Part shown: positions 38,001 to 51,200 of the stretch, piece by piece
How the letters are laid out: every line of letters begins with the position of its first letter
Numbering within the stretch: position 1 is the stretch's first letter
NCBI GenBank assembly: GCA_964030785.1
Contig: OZ034979.1
Span: 12,254,883-12,318,882 of the forward strand
Origin: Siderastrea siderea
Lineage: Eukaryota > Cnidaria > Anthozoa > Scleractinia > Rhizangiidae
Length of the DNA stretch: 64,000 nt
Reading direction: 5' to 3'
Notes under the pieces: generated by a model
What the model was told of the DNA's origin: nothing
Seen by the model: only the letters and a program-made list of their open reading frames with translations
The model's database searches: none
Position numbers and translations under genes: made by a program

Positions 38001-41000
38001 ATTACATAACAACTTTAACCTGAGAATGACCTTTCCACAAGAAGGCAATCCATAAAAAAGCTACCACAATTCTATAAAATGCACGGTATTTTTTTATATT
38101 GTCAATATGAGAGCGGTAGGAGAATTCAATTTTGTAGATTTAATTCCAGTGGCTCACAAATAAACTTCAGCTTGTAAGGGCCGTCGTTGATAAAACACAG
38201 TTTCTATTTTAAATTTTAAATTGCATAAAATAAGAGGGGCGAGTTTTTATCTTGTTCTTTAAGCAGTATAGTACCCACGAAACGACTTTCTTTCTTCATT
38301 GAACATTGGTGACATAAAAAAAGATACATACAACTAGGATGGCGCAATGTTCAATTTTTTGCCATGCAAGTGAAGGGCATTGCTTAACGAAACAGCCGCC
38401 AATATGAATCTCCACAAAGTAGGCCTCCAACTAAGGTTTTTACAGTACGAGCAAATAGCTAAGTAAAACTGATTCAGTTTGTCACGGTAATAGAACTGTT
38501 TGAGTCTCTAACAATAGGCGAACTGACTGAACTTACAGAAATTCTAGATTTTTTAGGTTTGCAAACACTCCATTGGGAAGAAATGTAATAAGATTTGACG
38601 AAAGATACCTGTGAAAATGCATGTCGAAGAAAATTTTAACTAAATTACTTGTATCTTCGTTGTGATTTTTAAGTTTACTACTTTCAGATTTAACGAGCTA
38701 TGTGTCTCACCGGTTTCGTACTTTTCCCTGGTTTCTTTACAGTTGGGCCCTGTTTCTGCCCTCCCCCCACCCCGACTCCCGGATGAGGTGCTATCCATCC
38801 ATGTTAGGTTTCCCTGATGCCAGTTTATACTACTGAGTGGAAAGAGGCGATGTGTAATAAAGTTTCTTGTCCTAACGCGGTATCAAAGGCCAGAGTCTGC
38901 CAACCAACCTTTAAATTATTAGAAAAACAGCGTAGCAGGAATGTCGATACGAAGAAGTTTTTAAAGCCAATAATTAAAGCGGTCGCATGGTAGTAACCAA
39001 CGAAAGACATTGTCAAGAGTGGCGTCCACAAAGAGTTGTACTTATGCCATTTTTCTTTCTTTGAATTCTAGGTTCCACTGAAAATATTCAATCCAATAAG
39101 TTAGCTGGCCAACATTCAAATCTGGTTTAAGTGGAACATTTTCTAAATCAAGGGGTTAGGCTATTAATCTTGGACAATGGATCATACAAAAACTAATCAG
39201 TCGAAGCAAATGGAGCCATTAGTTATTCTTTACTCACAGGTATTCCAGATTTTTCAGATTGGCAAACACTGCGTCCGGAAGATATTCAATGGCGTTTGAA
39301 TATAAATACCTGTGAAAACAGCTCATTAAGTATTCAAAAGATTTAAATTTGGAATAAAGCCTCACAGGAGGTTATGGCTTTTGAAGTGTTTCTACTCAGT
39401 TGTTTCCTTGCTTTATTTTTGAAAGGTGTCACTTTCAGTCTCCTTTGGAAAAAAAGTTCTTAGCAAAACGTATTTTTAAAAGCGTGAAAAAGTCAAATAA
39501 AGGTGAAAAATTAATTTGCATAAAACAGAACCTATCATCCAATAATTAAATATCAAGTAATCAGCCAAGCTTTGTTTACTTCCGTTTTACTTGTTTTTTT
39601 ATTCCTCCACTCTTCTTTGGTCCTTTTGGCACCTGCTTTACTTGCTGCTTCACCACCATAATCTCATTCGAAATGTTTTTTAAGCACAACAAACAACCAT
39701 CCTTTTCTTTACAATGTGTTTGCTGTTCTTAACTTACAAATTTTCTAAATTTCTCAGGTCCGCAAACACCGCCTCAGGAAGAGACGTAATAGCCTTTGAA
39801 TACAGGTACCCGCAAAAACATCTGTCTTAGGTTTTGTGTAGCTATTCGCGAGTACCTAATGATTGCTTTTCTTTGCTTATCAACGCAGATGCAGTGAAAT
39901 TTGTATAAAGAAACTTTACATTGGTGAGAATTACTTAGGTAAGCTGCTGCTGAACTACCTAGCATGACGCCTATTTGTACAAACAGTCGTTCACCCGGGG
40001 AGTGTCCGTTATGAGTCCATAAAATATTTGACGGCAATAAGATGGTCGATGAACAACACAATACAAAATTATCATGAAAGTCTGTTTAGAAATCTCTCAA
40101 AATATCTGAAATATCTTTGGCAAGATATCCGAACCTTTAAAGCTTATTCTCTCTTTAATAGAGTTGTAAATCATAGTTTATTGTTTAATGAATTACGGTT
40201 ATGGGGATTATTACTAATAGCAGAGGGTGCTCATAGGGTTAGTAGTTAACTGACAATTGGCCAAAAAAAAAATAGCGGAGCCAGCGCGCTAGCGCGTCAG
40301 CGGAGCTCCATTGCTAAGGAAATTTGGTAACCTATCAAGCCAAGAAATTTGGTAGTGACGTAATAGTCACGTGACCGTCCGTCCGTACGTGCGTACGTAC
40401 GTCCGTCCGTCCGTACCACAGGGTTACCAATACACTTCATAAACTGGATATAACCCTGTGCTGATTCCCGTGTGGTTTTGGCGCGAAATCGCATGTTGAC
40501 CCCGCGTTGTAGCAAAACAAGCAAAGACAACAAAATTCAAAAACAAGTTTGTTAATGGAAAAAAAAGTTCAAAAAAATACTCAGTTGTCTTTTTGGTGGA
40601 AGGGCAAAAGTTCAATTTAGGCGAAAAAAAAAAGAGGCGATAAAGTTCAGGCGAAAAGTTTAAATTTGCCTCGTCGGTTCTGTTCGAACTCGGTCGGCAC
40701 ACCGCTTGAGTTCGCAGCTTTTCGCAGCGTTTTCGACGCCAAATATAGCAGAGCTAGTGCTTTTTGTTTTTTTCTGTCCACAACCATGGTTTTTACGGCG
40801 TTCCGAACACATTCTGACAGGAAAAACACCAGCATTTTCATGCTGATAGGCAGCTTGTCACGAAGAGAGAAATAAGTATCAAAAGTAACTTTAAAAATGA
40901 CAATAAACGCTCATGGCCTAATATCCGGCTTCTGACGCCAACGACCCGGGTTCGGCTCTCAGCGAGGGTAGGCATTTTTTTCTTTTATGTTTTATTATTA

Positions 41001-44000
41001 TTTTTTTATTTAACGACTTGAATGAGAGTATTTTCACAAATTAATAACTGCCAGCAAAAAAACAAAAAAACAAAAACAAACAAACAAAACAAAAAGGGGG
41101 GCTCCGCTTTTAGGCTTGGCTAAATCTATATATTAGTTAACTGATATTTGGCCAAAAAATTAGTAGTTAACTGATAAATGAAAAGTTAACTGTTAACTGA
41201 CATTTTATTAATTATATTGAATACGATTGTTGATGTTTTTAAAAAAGCGACTAAGATTTTCCTAACGCTGCATGACCTGGTAACATATTAACTGTTATTT
41301 GAGTCACTTCCGATGTAAAAGTGCCAAGGGAGCGTAACTTGGACCTTGATCTCCGTGATGGCTTCGAGTGGCGTGGTCAAGGTAGCCTGCGTGACAGGTG
41401 CAGAAAGGGGAGGGAAAAGGGGAGAAATTATTCGCGACCGCGGAGGAAGCGAGGGGAGGGGAGAGGGAGGGAGTCATGCAGACCTTCCAGTCCCATTTTT
41501 ATAACTATGTTGAATGTAAATTGAGAAACACGAATCTCGAGTACTTAAGGTATCATGGTACCCCAAAATGGACCACTTTTTCAAAAAATACGCTTTTATC
41601 ATTTTCAGACAGATATTATTCAAACCTCTCCTTTTCAAAAAGTTTCAGAAAAAAAGATACGGACGAAAAAAGGTTAGGGCCATTAATTTCCTCTAATTAC
41701 GTGTTGACAGTCATCTGTCAACAACGCCTAAAATGTCATATGACATAAGAGGGCCGTGATGTTTTGACATGAGATCAATTGCGCACCAATTCCCGCGTTA
41801 TCGAAGGGTCTGTTGTGTAGAAAATATGAGATAAAGAAGAAGAGATCCTGCCTGTTTGCCTCCACCAAAACAAAAAAAAAAGTAAAACAAAACAAAACCG
41901 GCAAAGCGTAAGCGTACAAAAGATTTTTGCTCGGTGTGGGCCGAAGAACTCTGCTCGAGCGACAAAATCTGGTATATTTATAATCAAAGAATGTGGCTGG
42001 AAGAACCTAGAGAAGAACGAGAACGCCGTGTCTGCGAGCCGCTTAAAGATACCAACAGAGTCGTTGCAAGACGCTGAAAGAGAAGATGACGGAGAATACT
42101 GTGTAGAATCGTGGCAACGATTCAAAGGGAGAACAATCATGTCAGGCGGAACGCTCGTAGAAAAGCTCCATGAAGCGGTTTGTTGTCGAGTTTATCACCT
42201 GGACGTGACCTTTCTCGAAAACGTAAATTGCAAAAGTTGTGTCTGGAGTAATAAAGAAGTTTTTTTGTTACCCAACTGCTTGCATTTGTGACCAGACGTT
42301 CTCTCTTAGATCTTGAGCCGCGTGCTCGGCGGCTTCGTCGCGGGTTTCATCGTGCTTTCCTTTCGTGTTTACTTTCGTCATTCGGGTCCCAGCAGCTTGA
42401 TTTGTCTTACCCTTTCTTCTTGTTGGTGTCTTCGGCATTGTACAGCCAACGTGAAATTATGAGGGTAAAATTTCCAGTGCTTAAGACCCTTTGAACGGCA
42501 CGCGTACACAGGCCTGGACGAAAGTCGCTTTTCGATGAAAATATGACACCATACTTGGCGGCATGTTTGTGCTATTGTTATAAGGTAAGTTGAGCCTCCC
42601 CTCGATCAAACCGCAGGTAATTATCCTAACACCTAGGTGTTTTAATCTCATCAGACCGGAAAAACGTCTCCTCATCTATTTTGCCTTTTTCTCGAAACCA
42701 ATTTTTCAAGAAATTGAGTGTACGTTTTAGGTTTGCGTTCAGCGAGTTTTCAACCAATTTAGCTCTAATTTGGCGAGAATGTGGCCCGATAATTTGATAC
42801 CAAAACCATGTCTCCGAATTTTATTATTTGCGTTCATTCAAGAGTTATGATCCGTTAAAGAAAGAGAAGGGGTGTCTTTTTAAACTTTAAAGTTTAAGTG
42901 AGTGCAGAAAACAAACCAGGCCAGATTAAAACATTCCAAGACACAGTTTTTGAGACAAAGGTGTGAAGAATTCGGCGAGATGTTCGTCTTACTCTCCAGA
43001 CTATTTTCGAGTGGAGCCGAACCAATTTTGTGAAAGATGTACTTTTGAAAAACGTTAGCTATATTTTCAACAGAATTGCCTTTTTTCTTTATCTAAATAC
43101 ATTTTCGTAATCTTCAATTATTAAGCTTTCAGAAAATATATAGTTTGTCGGGGTTTTTGTGAAACGCCTGACGCTTAAACGGTGATAATGCAATGTTGTC
43201 ATTTGGGGTACCCTGATACCTTAAAGACATAAATTAATTGTGTCCAATCAGAGCGTTCGATTGGGCCCTTGATTGACATATAAATAATTATGACCAATCA
43301 CGATTTTTGCAGTCGCCTGACGAAAGGAAAATACGGCTGAAATACGCTCGTTGCTCGCGCTTGCGACAATTTCTTTCCTTTTCCCTCCCCTTTCTGCGCC
43401 TGCCACGCAGGCTATGGTCAAAGTTATTCTAAGTTTTTTATCGAGATGATGACAAAGGATCGGCATTCGAACGACACGCGCGTCGTTTGACTTGGCAAAA
43501 CACAATTCAATGGACATAGTTTGTAAACATTTGACAGATGTTATGGGAATAACAAGCGGTAAAGTTTGGACTCGGTGCGTTTGACTTGAAGTTGTTCCGA
43601 TTAGACAATACATTGTCCAGCAAGCGAACGTAGTTTGACCTTGTTTGGCCTGATTTGATATCACGTCAATAATTGATTACAGGTCGACAATAGACTCACA
43701 ATACACAAGCCTTTTCGTAATGAGCAAGATTTCTGATTTTAAATTGTGACTTGATTGTTTTTTTTTTATATAATTATTTTCATGAACAGAAGCTGTAGTT
43801 TATTTCGTGATTTGAGTAAGGTCCACCCCCAAGGATGATTGACGTAAGAAAAATTCGGGTTATGATGCAATAATTTTCGCTCTAAGAAAAGGAAAGTTAA
43901 TAGCTAGCTACAATTAGTAGTTGACTGACAATTGGCCAAAAAAATAGTAGTTAACTGACATTTGGACGAAAAATTAGTAGGTAACTGACAATTGGGTACC

Positions 44001-47000
44001 CCCATTAGCACACCCATAGCAGTATCAACGATTACAAGTACTATCATTGGTAAATTAAAAAGGTGTTGACAGATAAAAGTGAGTGTTATGTGACTATTTG
44101 CATATAAACATATTTAACTGAAGAACTCATTAATGTGAGCAAAAGGTATTTCAAAGTATAAAGCCCCATGCACACTAGGACAATTTCTATGACAGATTTT
44201 CTTTGACAAATGATTAGACCGTGCATACGGATGAGCAAGTTTTCTATGGAAAATGTTCTTGAATACGTGCTGGCAAAGGCTTTTTGACAAGCGCCTAAGA
44301 AGAGAAAGCTGTAAAATTGTTCAACGTGAGGAAGAAAATTCATCCAGAAATAAATGGTTCTCTTCTCAAGTAAAAGCAAGTATAAATATTTCATATGGCT
44401 CGGCAGCAGTACTTTTATTGCGAGCGTAGTTAAAAATGTGCAACAGAACCAGATAGTGGGCTTGCATGGCTCATGGGAAATGGAGCCTTGTAGTGTTTGT
44501 AGTATTAATTGTAGTAGTATTAATTGTAGTGTTTGTAGTATTAATGCTTCTGAAACAGCTAAATCACCAGGGTAGGCGCCATAAAAGCTTCAAGGCTCCG
44601 CTGAGAACTAATTTTCCACGAATTTATGAAAATGTCTTTGACGGCCCACCTACACGATCAAATCTCACGTTAGACAAATTTTCTTTGACCAATGAAAAAG
44701 GCCAGATTTCTTTTTTGCATGGAAATGTGACAATTCTCATTAAGATGACCAAATAAAATTTTGTCATAGAAAACTTATAAAAGTATTACAGGGTAGTGTA
44801 AATAGGAAATTGATAAGTTAAACAAAATGAAATAAAAATCAGATGTGTTAGTGGAAACTTTTGTAGGAAAAAAGTGCAACATTAAATTAATTCTCACTTA
44901 CAGCCGTTCCAATTTGCTAAGATTATCAAAGACTCCGGGACCTAGAAGGGAAATACTGTTGCGAGCCAAAGACCTGCAAAAATCAAATGCGATCGCCAGG
45001 GAACGTTTTGTCTTCGTTCAATAAGTTTCTTGCAGATTTTTTCTAAGAGAGATTGCCCACAATTCATTTCATTTTTATATTCATTTGATTTCAATTTTTG
45101 CTAGGATAAGTGTTAACCACCGCACCATTAGACTTTTTACTGTCGCGGGGAAGGAGTTAAAGTGCGTTCTCGCACGAATGACTGTAATTATCTTCTTTGA
45201 GCTCGTTACAAAAGAGAATTTGGTCGAGTGTGATCGGGTGACTGTTTCTTTAGATGCTTAAACACACAAGATTACCTGTTTTTTTAGGTTGGGTTCTTGC
45301 TTAGTTTGCTTGTTTTTATCGTAACTAACTGCTTTAATACCTAACATGGGGTGTGGGATGTTAATAAACATTCTTTATGGATGCACTTCTTGCATAAAGC
45401 ATCTATTCCTTCGTTCTCAATAAGCTTTTTTCCATTGCTCTCTCTATTAGCGTATTCTTAGAACTCAACTTTCCTAAGGCCTATCTATCAAGGCTTTGTT
45501 TTTTACTTACAGCCGCGTTAGTTTGGTCAGATTAACAAATGCTCCGTCGGGTACTGCTTTGATAGCATTTGACGACAAATACCTACAACGCCAACAAGAG
45601 GCTAGTAAATGACAATATCTGTCCGATTCACCCTTTTTCCTGAGTATTAAAGTTCACTATTATGATGGAAAGGTGAGTAAACCAATTTGGATAACGAGTA
45701 TTTAACACTCAAAAACTGGTCCCGAGGAAAACAGTGCAATGATGCTTCCCGAGAATCTCAATGTTTTTCGAGAAGAGGTCCAAAGAAAAATTGAGATTCA
45801 TGGAAAATAAAATTTATTACTTCCTTGCTGGGCCAGGTATTATATAGCAGAACAATTAGGCATACAAAACACGAATCAAATGATGCTGACAGATTATTAA
45901 ATTTGTAAAAATGCGAGTCACAAAGTTTTTCACTGAGACTAACGAATGCCATTTACACTTTTCAGGCGTAGGTTTTCTACCAAAAAGGTCCTTAAAATTA
46001 TCGGAAAGAACTTAATGAGCAAACTGACAATTGGATTCACAATTTGTTCATGTATAGTACTGAGACAAAGCCCATCCGAGTCTCATTACGTTCTTTCATC
46101 AAAGTTTCTTTTTAAAACTGACCGTGACTCTTCTCAAACCATTTTCATGGGAAAAGCTCTGAGCGTCCGCACAGCATTTCCAGTGGCAATTGCGTGTTCT
46201 TCGAATATTACTACGGAGGTAGCTTGTTAATTGGTATTTGTTTTCAAGGGGTATAAGCAAAACGAGTTTGATCGACAAACTTCCACATTTCCTTCTCTTC
46301 CACGAAAGAACAAAGATAGAGGAATAAACGACATCATAGCGACTCTCAGAGACGAAAACGTAGCGGGTACCAGCAGCGGCGACATTGCCATGTAATATAT
46401 CACGAGAAAGAGTATTTCATCAAGTTATCCAAACACTGAGAAGTGGGTTGAAAAACCGAGGCGCAGCCGCGTTTTTTAACTGACTTCGAGGTGTTTGGAT
46501 ACCTGATGAAACCCTCTTCGAGTTTTTTATATGGCTTCTCAAACCATTCATGATTCTTGGAGAAATTCTAAGCAAAACTTCGCACAATTTTATGGTAATT
46601 AAGCGGTATCCAAACTGTAGGAAACTGCGATATCCAAACATTATCCAAACCCCCGTCACGGTAGTGATTTCCTGATTTCCTATATAACTTATTCATGAGT
46701 TTGCATGAGAAGTTCTCTCTCTCACGTTATAGTTTTCGTAAATGTCGCCCTCTCAGAATTGTTGGCGAGACGCAGTTTCTTTGTTGACAGTGTCTAGATA
46801 CCCGGCAGCTGGGTACGAATGTTTCAAGACTAAAGACTCGGCAGTCCGAAATTTTCGAAGGATTTCGACGGAAAGGCTTATTCTAACGTTCTGCACGTAT
46901 TTGCTATTTGCTTAGAATTGCCAAGCGATTCAGACAAATCGCCGAGGCTGTGCACATCTACAGGTCTAAAGCTGACACAATAAATCGGAATTCATGCAGC

Positions 47001-48229
47001 CAGCGATGGAGAGAGTAACAGTTACCAGGGAACTTAATGAGGACTTTTAGGCGGAGCCTACAGATTCTTTTTTCCGCTTAATGACCACTATTGTCCCGCT
47101 CTCCCGATTTTACTTTTGTTTTACTTTTATTATATTTTGTCGTGTTTTTTATGTACAATTTAACAAGTTTCATTTTCTTATACGCGTCATTCGCTGCAGC
47201 ACAATAGCACTTTTGTTATTTACGCTAGCCGTTGTACCCGTTTTCTATAATTCTTTGTTCTATATCACGAACTCCGTTCTACACTGAACATATGTGAACT
47301 TGTATGCGCATATTTTAAGTACTATTTTTACATCGTACGCTGCTGAAGGAGCTTAGCTTCGGAAACGTTTCACACAGTTACGTTCACAGTTTCACGTTCA
47401 CAGTTTCACACAGTTACGTTTTGTAGTTGACGAATTTCCTGAGCTTGTGCATACTAGAAAATTGCAATGTTTGCGCCGTTTTCTACGCTAAAATTACGAT
47501 CAAATACGTCTGCTCACACGAAATGTCCCTAAAATACTTAGAGAAAGAAATTTTTGCAAGAAAAGCAACACAGTCGCAATCATGTTACTATGATGATGTT
47601 GCATGGCCTCGCTCACCACGAGTCCCCCACAGCTCAGTGGCTAGAGCATCCAACCGGCACCTGGAAGGTCATGGGTTCGACTCCCGTTGGGAGGACGCAG
47701 ATGTTTTTTTTTTTTTTTAGTAATACGACTATTTCAACATTTCTTCTTTAAACGTATTTTAGCTAGTCGTCACTCCATTATCATGTTTACGTTTATCGCA
47801 TTTGACATTAGGAGCCCGCAGAAGGCTGGCCTGTGTCACATATGAACGTAGTTGTATGGCCTCGCTCATCACGAGTCCCCCATAGCTCGGTGGTTAGAGC
47901 ATCCAACCGGCACCTGGAAAGTCATGGGTTCGACTTCCGTTGGGAGGACTCAGATTTTTTCCGAGTAATACGACGATTTCAACATTTCTTCTTTTAACGC
48001 ATTTCAGCTAGTCGTCATCCCATTGTCATGTTTTCATCCTCAAAGGTTTTAAAAATATAAATATATAACCGCTGGTTGATACAGAGCCTACAAATTATTT
48101 TGAATTATCGTTTACTTTTGTTGTTGTTTTGTTTTTTAGCTATAAGTGAGCTTGTTTGTTTGTTTGTTTGTTGTCTACCTTTTTAGCTTCCCAAATTTTT
48201 ATTTTAAGTAAAACAAAGATTTTTAATTA

Positions 48230-48277
<48 letters not shown>

Positions 48278-51200
48278 ACCAGGGAGCCCACTCGCCTTGG
48301 CGGTTTTCAGTGGGGCCCTGCAAATTGTGGAGCTGCTTCGCGGGGCCAAAGGCGCCGCGAGAGTGGAACTCCATACTTATAGAAACGGAACATGTAGACA
48401 CCGCGGCAAAATGCACTGCGCACGCGCTGTATTTTTACTTCTTGTCAATGCTCCCCTATTGAAAACTATTGGCAAGAATAACAAACTCGGGTTCCGGCCG
48501 CGAATTTTGAAAAACTTAAGTTCCAGACACCAAACTTAAGGTTAAAAAACCCAGAGCAGCTTCAATATAGTTTTATCTGTTTCTACACCTTTGTACCTCG
48601 TAGTTTCGGGCTTGCACCCACAGCGATAAACATCATGAAAGTCGATAGTTTACGTTCGCATGTCGCCATTGTAGTGACATTAAGAAGTTTAAGCAACCAC
48701 CACGGCGACGGCAACGAGAACATCGAAAAACAATAGGCTTTAATGAGCAAAACAATGACTCTGCACGTGCGTTACACATTCTGCAGGTACATTTCTTTTC
48801 CGTCCTCTGCAAAACAACAACGTGAAATGACCAGTTTTAAGTTGTTTTTTTTTTTTGGACAACGGGAACACACGAGGGTGAATTTTTCTTCTCTTACTGG
48901 ACTTGAGCGCCATCCCTACGAATTCAGTTCCCGGACAGTTCGAAAGCACACCGAATGAAAATGAACAACATAAAAACTCGAAACCGGAAATGGCCGAAGT
49001 GAGCGCATGCGCAGACGTTTTGCCACGGTGTCGAACATGTATAAAACCATGCGACTCAATTTTTTTGGTCATGACGTCATTCATGACCACCGTACGTCCG
49101 TTGCAACATGCCTCATGTAGTATGTTAGAAGTGTCCTTCAATGCTCACGTGTCTATGCTGGAGCTGGAGAAAAATGGCGGACTACTAGTATAGACGCTTC
49201 AGTCTAAACACCCTTCTTTGACTTGTTTGAGGCTTAAAGTAAAAAGGATGTACTTTCGGGGACCTCCGTTAAGATAAGACTGATGTTATAACGGGGTAAA
49301 GAGTAATATCTTATAAACTGGACACTGACAAGAAGCAAAATTCGGATGGCTTGTTATCACGAAAGAAGTTTGATATCAAGTCAACAACATGGCCGCTGGC
49401 TTTTCGTACGCTAGATCTTTTTTTTTTGTCCTTGAAATGAAGACATTTCTTTTAAAAGCTCCACATGAAAAGGAAAAGACCTGAAGAATACTCGACCGAC
49501 AGCGCGTATAGAAGAAATATTGGAGAGCTTACTGCTTCAGTAGAAGGTACAAAATTCTTGCTCGAGAGAGGAGATCTGGAAAGCGACCATCTCAAAAGAC
49601 CACGCGAGCGTCCAACCTTCGGTTGAATTCTTAAGCACTTCTTCCACTTCTACGGTAAAGTAAATTACGTATTTGATTGTGGGTTTACATTATAAGATTT
49701 GTTTGATCAAGAGAATTCCTATGTTGAAAACAATTTTCTTAAGATTTTCAAGTGAATTAAAGTCTTTCGATATCGAATGGAATTGCTTCCGAGTAATTTT
49801 TTCCCGAGGCCGCAACTGAATAAATTTTACTTTCCCAGGCAAACAAATGCTTTTCTAAATAAAAGCTTTTGTTTATGAAGGCTTGTTTTCTCTTTCAGTC
49901 TGTGTTTAAAAATATTAATTGAAGAAATTTTATCAGTAAGCCATTTGCAAGGTTGAAGGGACCCAAATTAAACTTTGTATTGCAGTTTTTTTATTACTTT
50001 GCATTTCAAGTTTGTTTGGCGATATTTATTTCGCAACTGGTGTGTATTATTAATACTAACTAGTCCACACTGAGTTGGTGTTGTTTTTCAAGCCATTTTG
50101 TTGTTCCTCGGTACCCATGCGAACTGAGTTGTTTCGATGATGACTTATTTGTGGACCAACCAAAAAATCGCTCGGTCGCCAATATTGTAGTCTTTTTACC
50201 TGTGCTTGGGAGCTTCCGAAAACCTTTTTCGGGTAAACTGCCTGATGCCAGGGAAATATTATTTATTTGAGCAAAGTTGTTTGATGGTTGACAGAACTTA
50301 ACAGCCAGCGGGATGCATGCGAATCAGTGAGAAATGCGTATTTACATTTAAAAGTCCGTCGTGTTGCTACCGAGAGCAACTTAAATGGGTTTATTAGTGC
50401 AACTGTATTTTCACGAGTACTCTTCTTGAACTTAAGAGCCAGTCCACGAGAGGTTCAAAGATTTTTGGAAATGGTCAGAAACAACCCTATCTCAAACTCT
50501 GCCTGCTGAAAGCTACTCATGAGCAAGTAATCAAATCGACATTATTTTGTCTTCTAACACTAATGGGGTCACGTGACAGGCCATTTAAGTTTTTTTCCCC
50601 CTGGGAGCAATTTTGGCTCAAAAAATTTCCAAAACACACATAAGCCAATCATAAATCAAATGATGTTTCTTAACTAAACTGGCCTTCTTCTTCATATTTC
50701 TTTCAGGCTCTTCTTATCAGCTGAACAATAATTTTCAACAGAGAGTGTTGTTTGGCAGATTTGAAAAAGTGCCAATTTTACCAAATTTCAAAGGAATTTT
50801 TTTCTATGTAGTACACAAGATCTTTGGTAGATCTGCATTTCCCAAAAGAGCCAAAGGATTGTACTTAAACATTATCGTAAAATCTTTGCGGGCAATTCAC
50901 TTTTAAGCTTTGATATACCTTATGCAAAATTGGCATTTTCCTAAAACAGACATATCTGCTGAGGGACAAATGGGTCGCGTTGAATCAGCTTTTAACACTT
51001 ATCAAATACATGAAACCTGTAAAAAGAGGTAAAGTACAGGCTAACAAAGTATACGTTTATCGTTTGAATTATTTCACTGGCACAGATTTTGCACATAAAC
51101 GTTTTGCAGCTATTGAAGTCGTTCCTTCCCCACCCCTTCCCCGATAGATTTCAGGTGAATCAGGTGTGTATTTAATATTTAATTTCCAGCAGAAGCTTAT

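Larger units (their letters stand above)
47598..48032 (+). repeat. Tandem duplicate of a tRNA-like repeat unit
   Basis: About 47598-47793 and 47853-48032 share GGCCTCGCTCA, the tRNA-like head, and the AGCTAGTCGTCA tail. This is either a SINE-like pair or a segmental duplication. Confidence 0.6.

Noticed and set aside
44354..44756. Two + frames around a TAGTATTAATTGTAGT repeat
   Set aside because: Local tandem repeat keeps the frame open; no domain and no splice context.
47622..47696. Functional tRNA gene
   Set aside because: Acceptor mismatch and non-standard anticodon loop (no T before the anticodon), with a duplicated flanking repeat.
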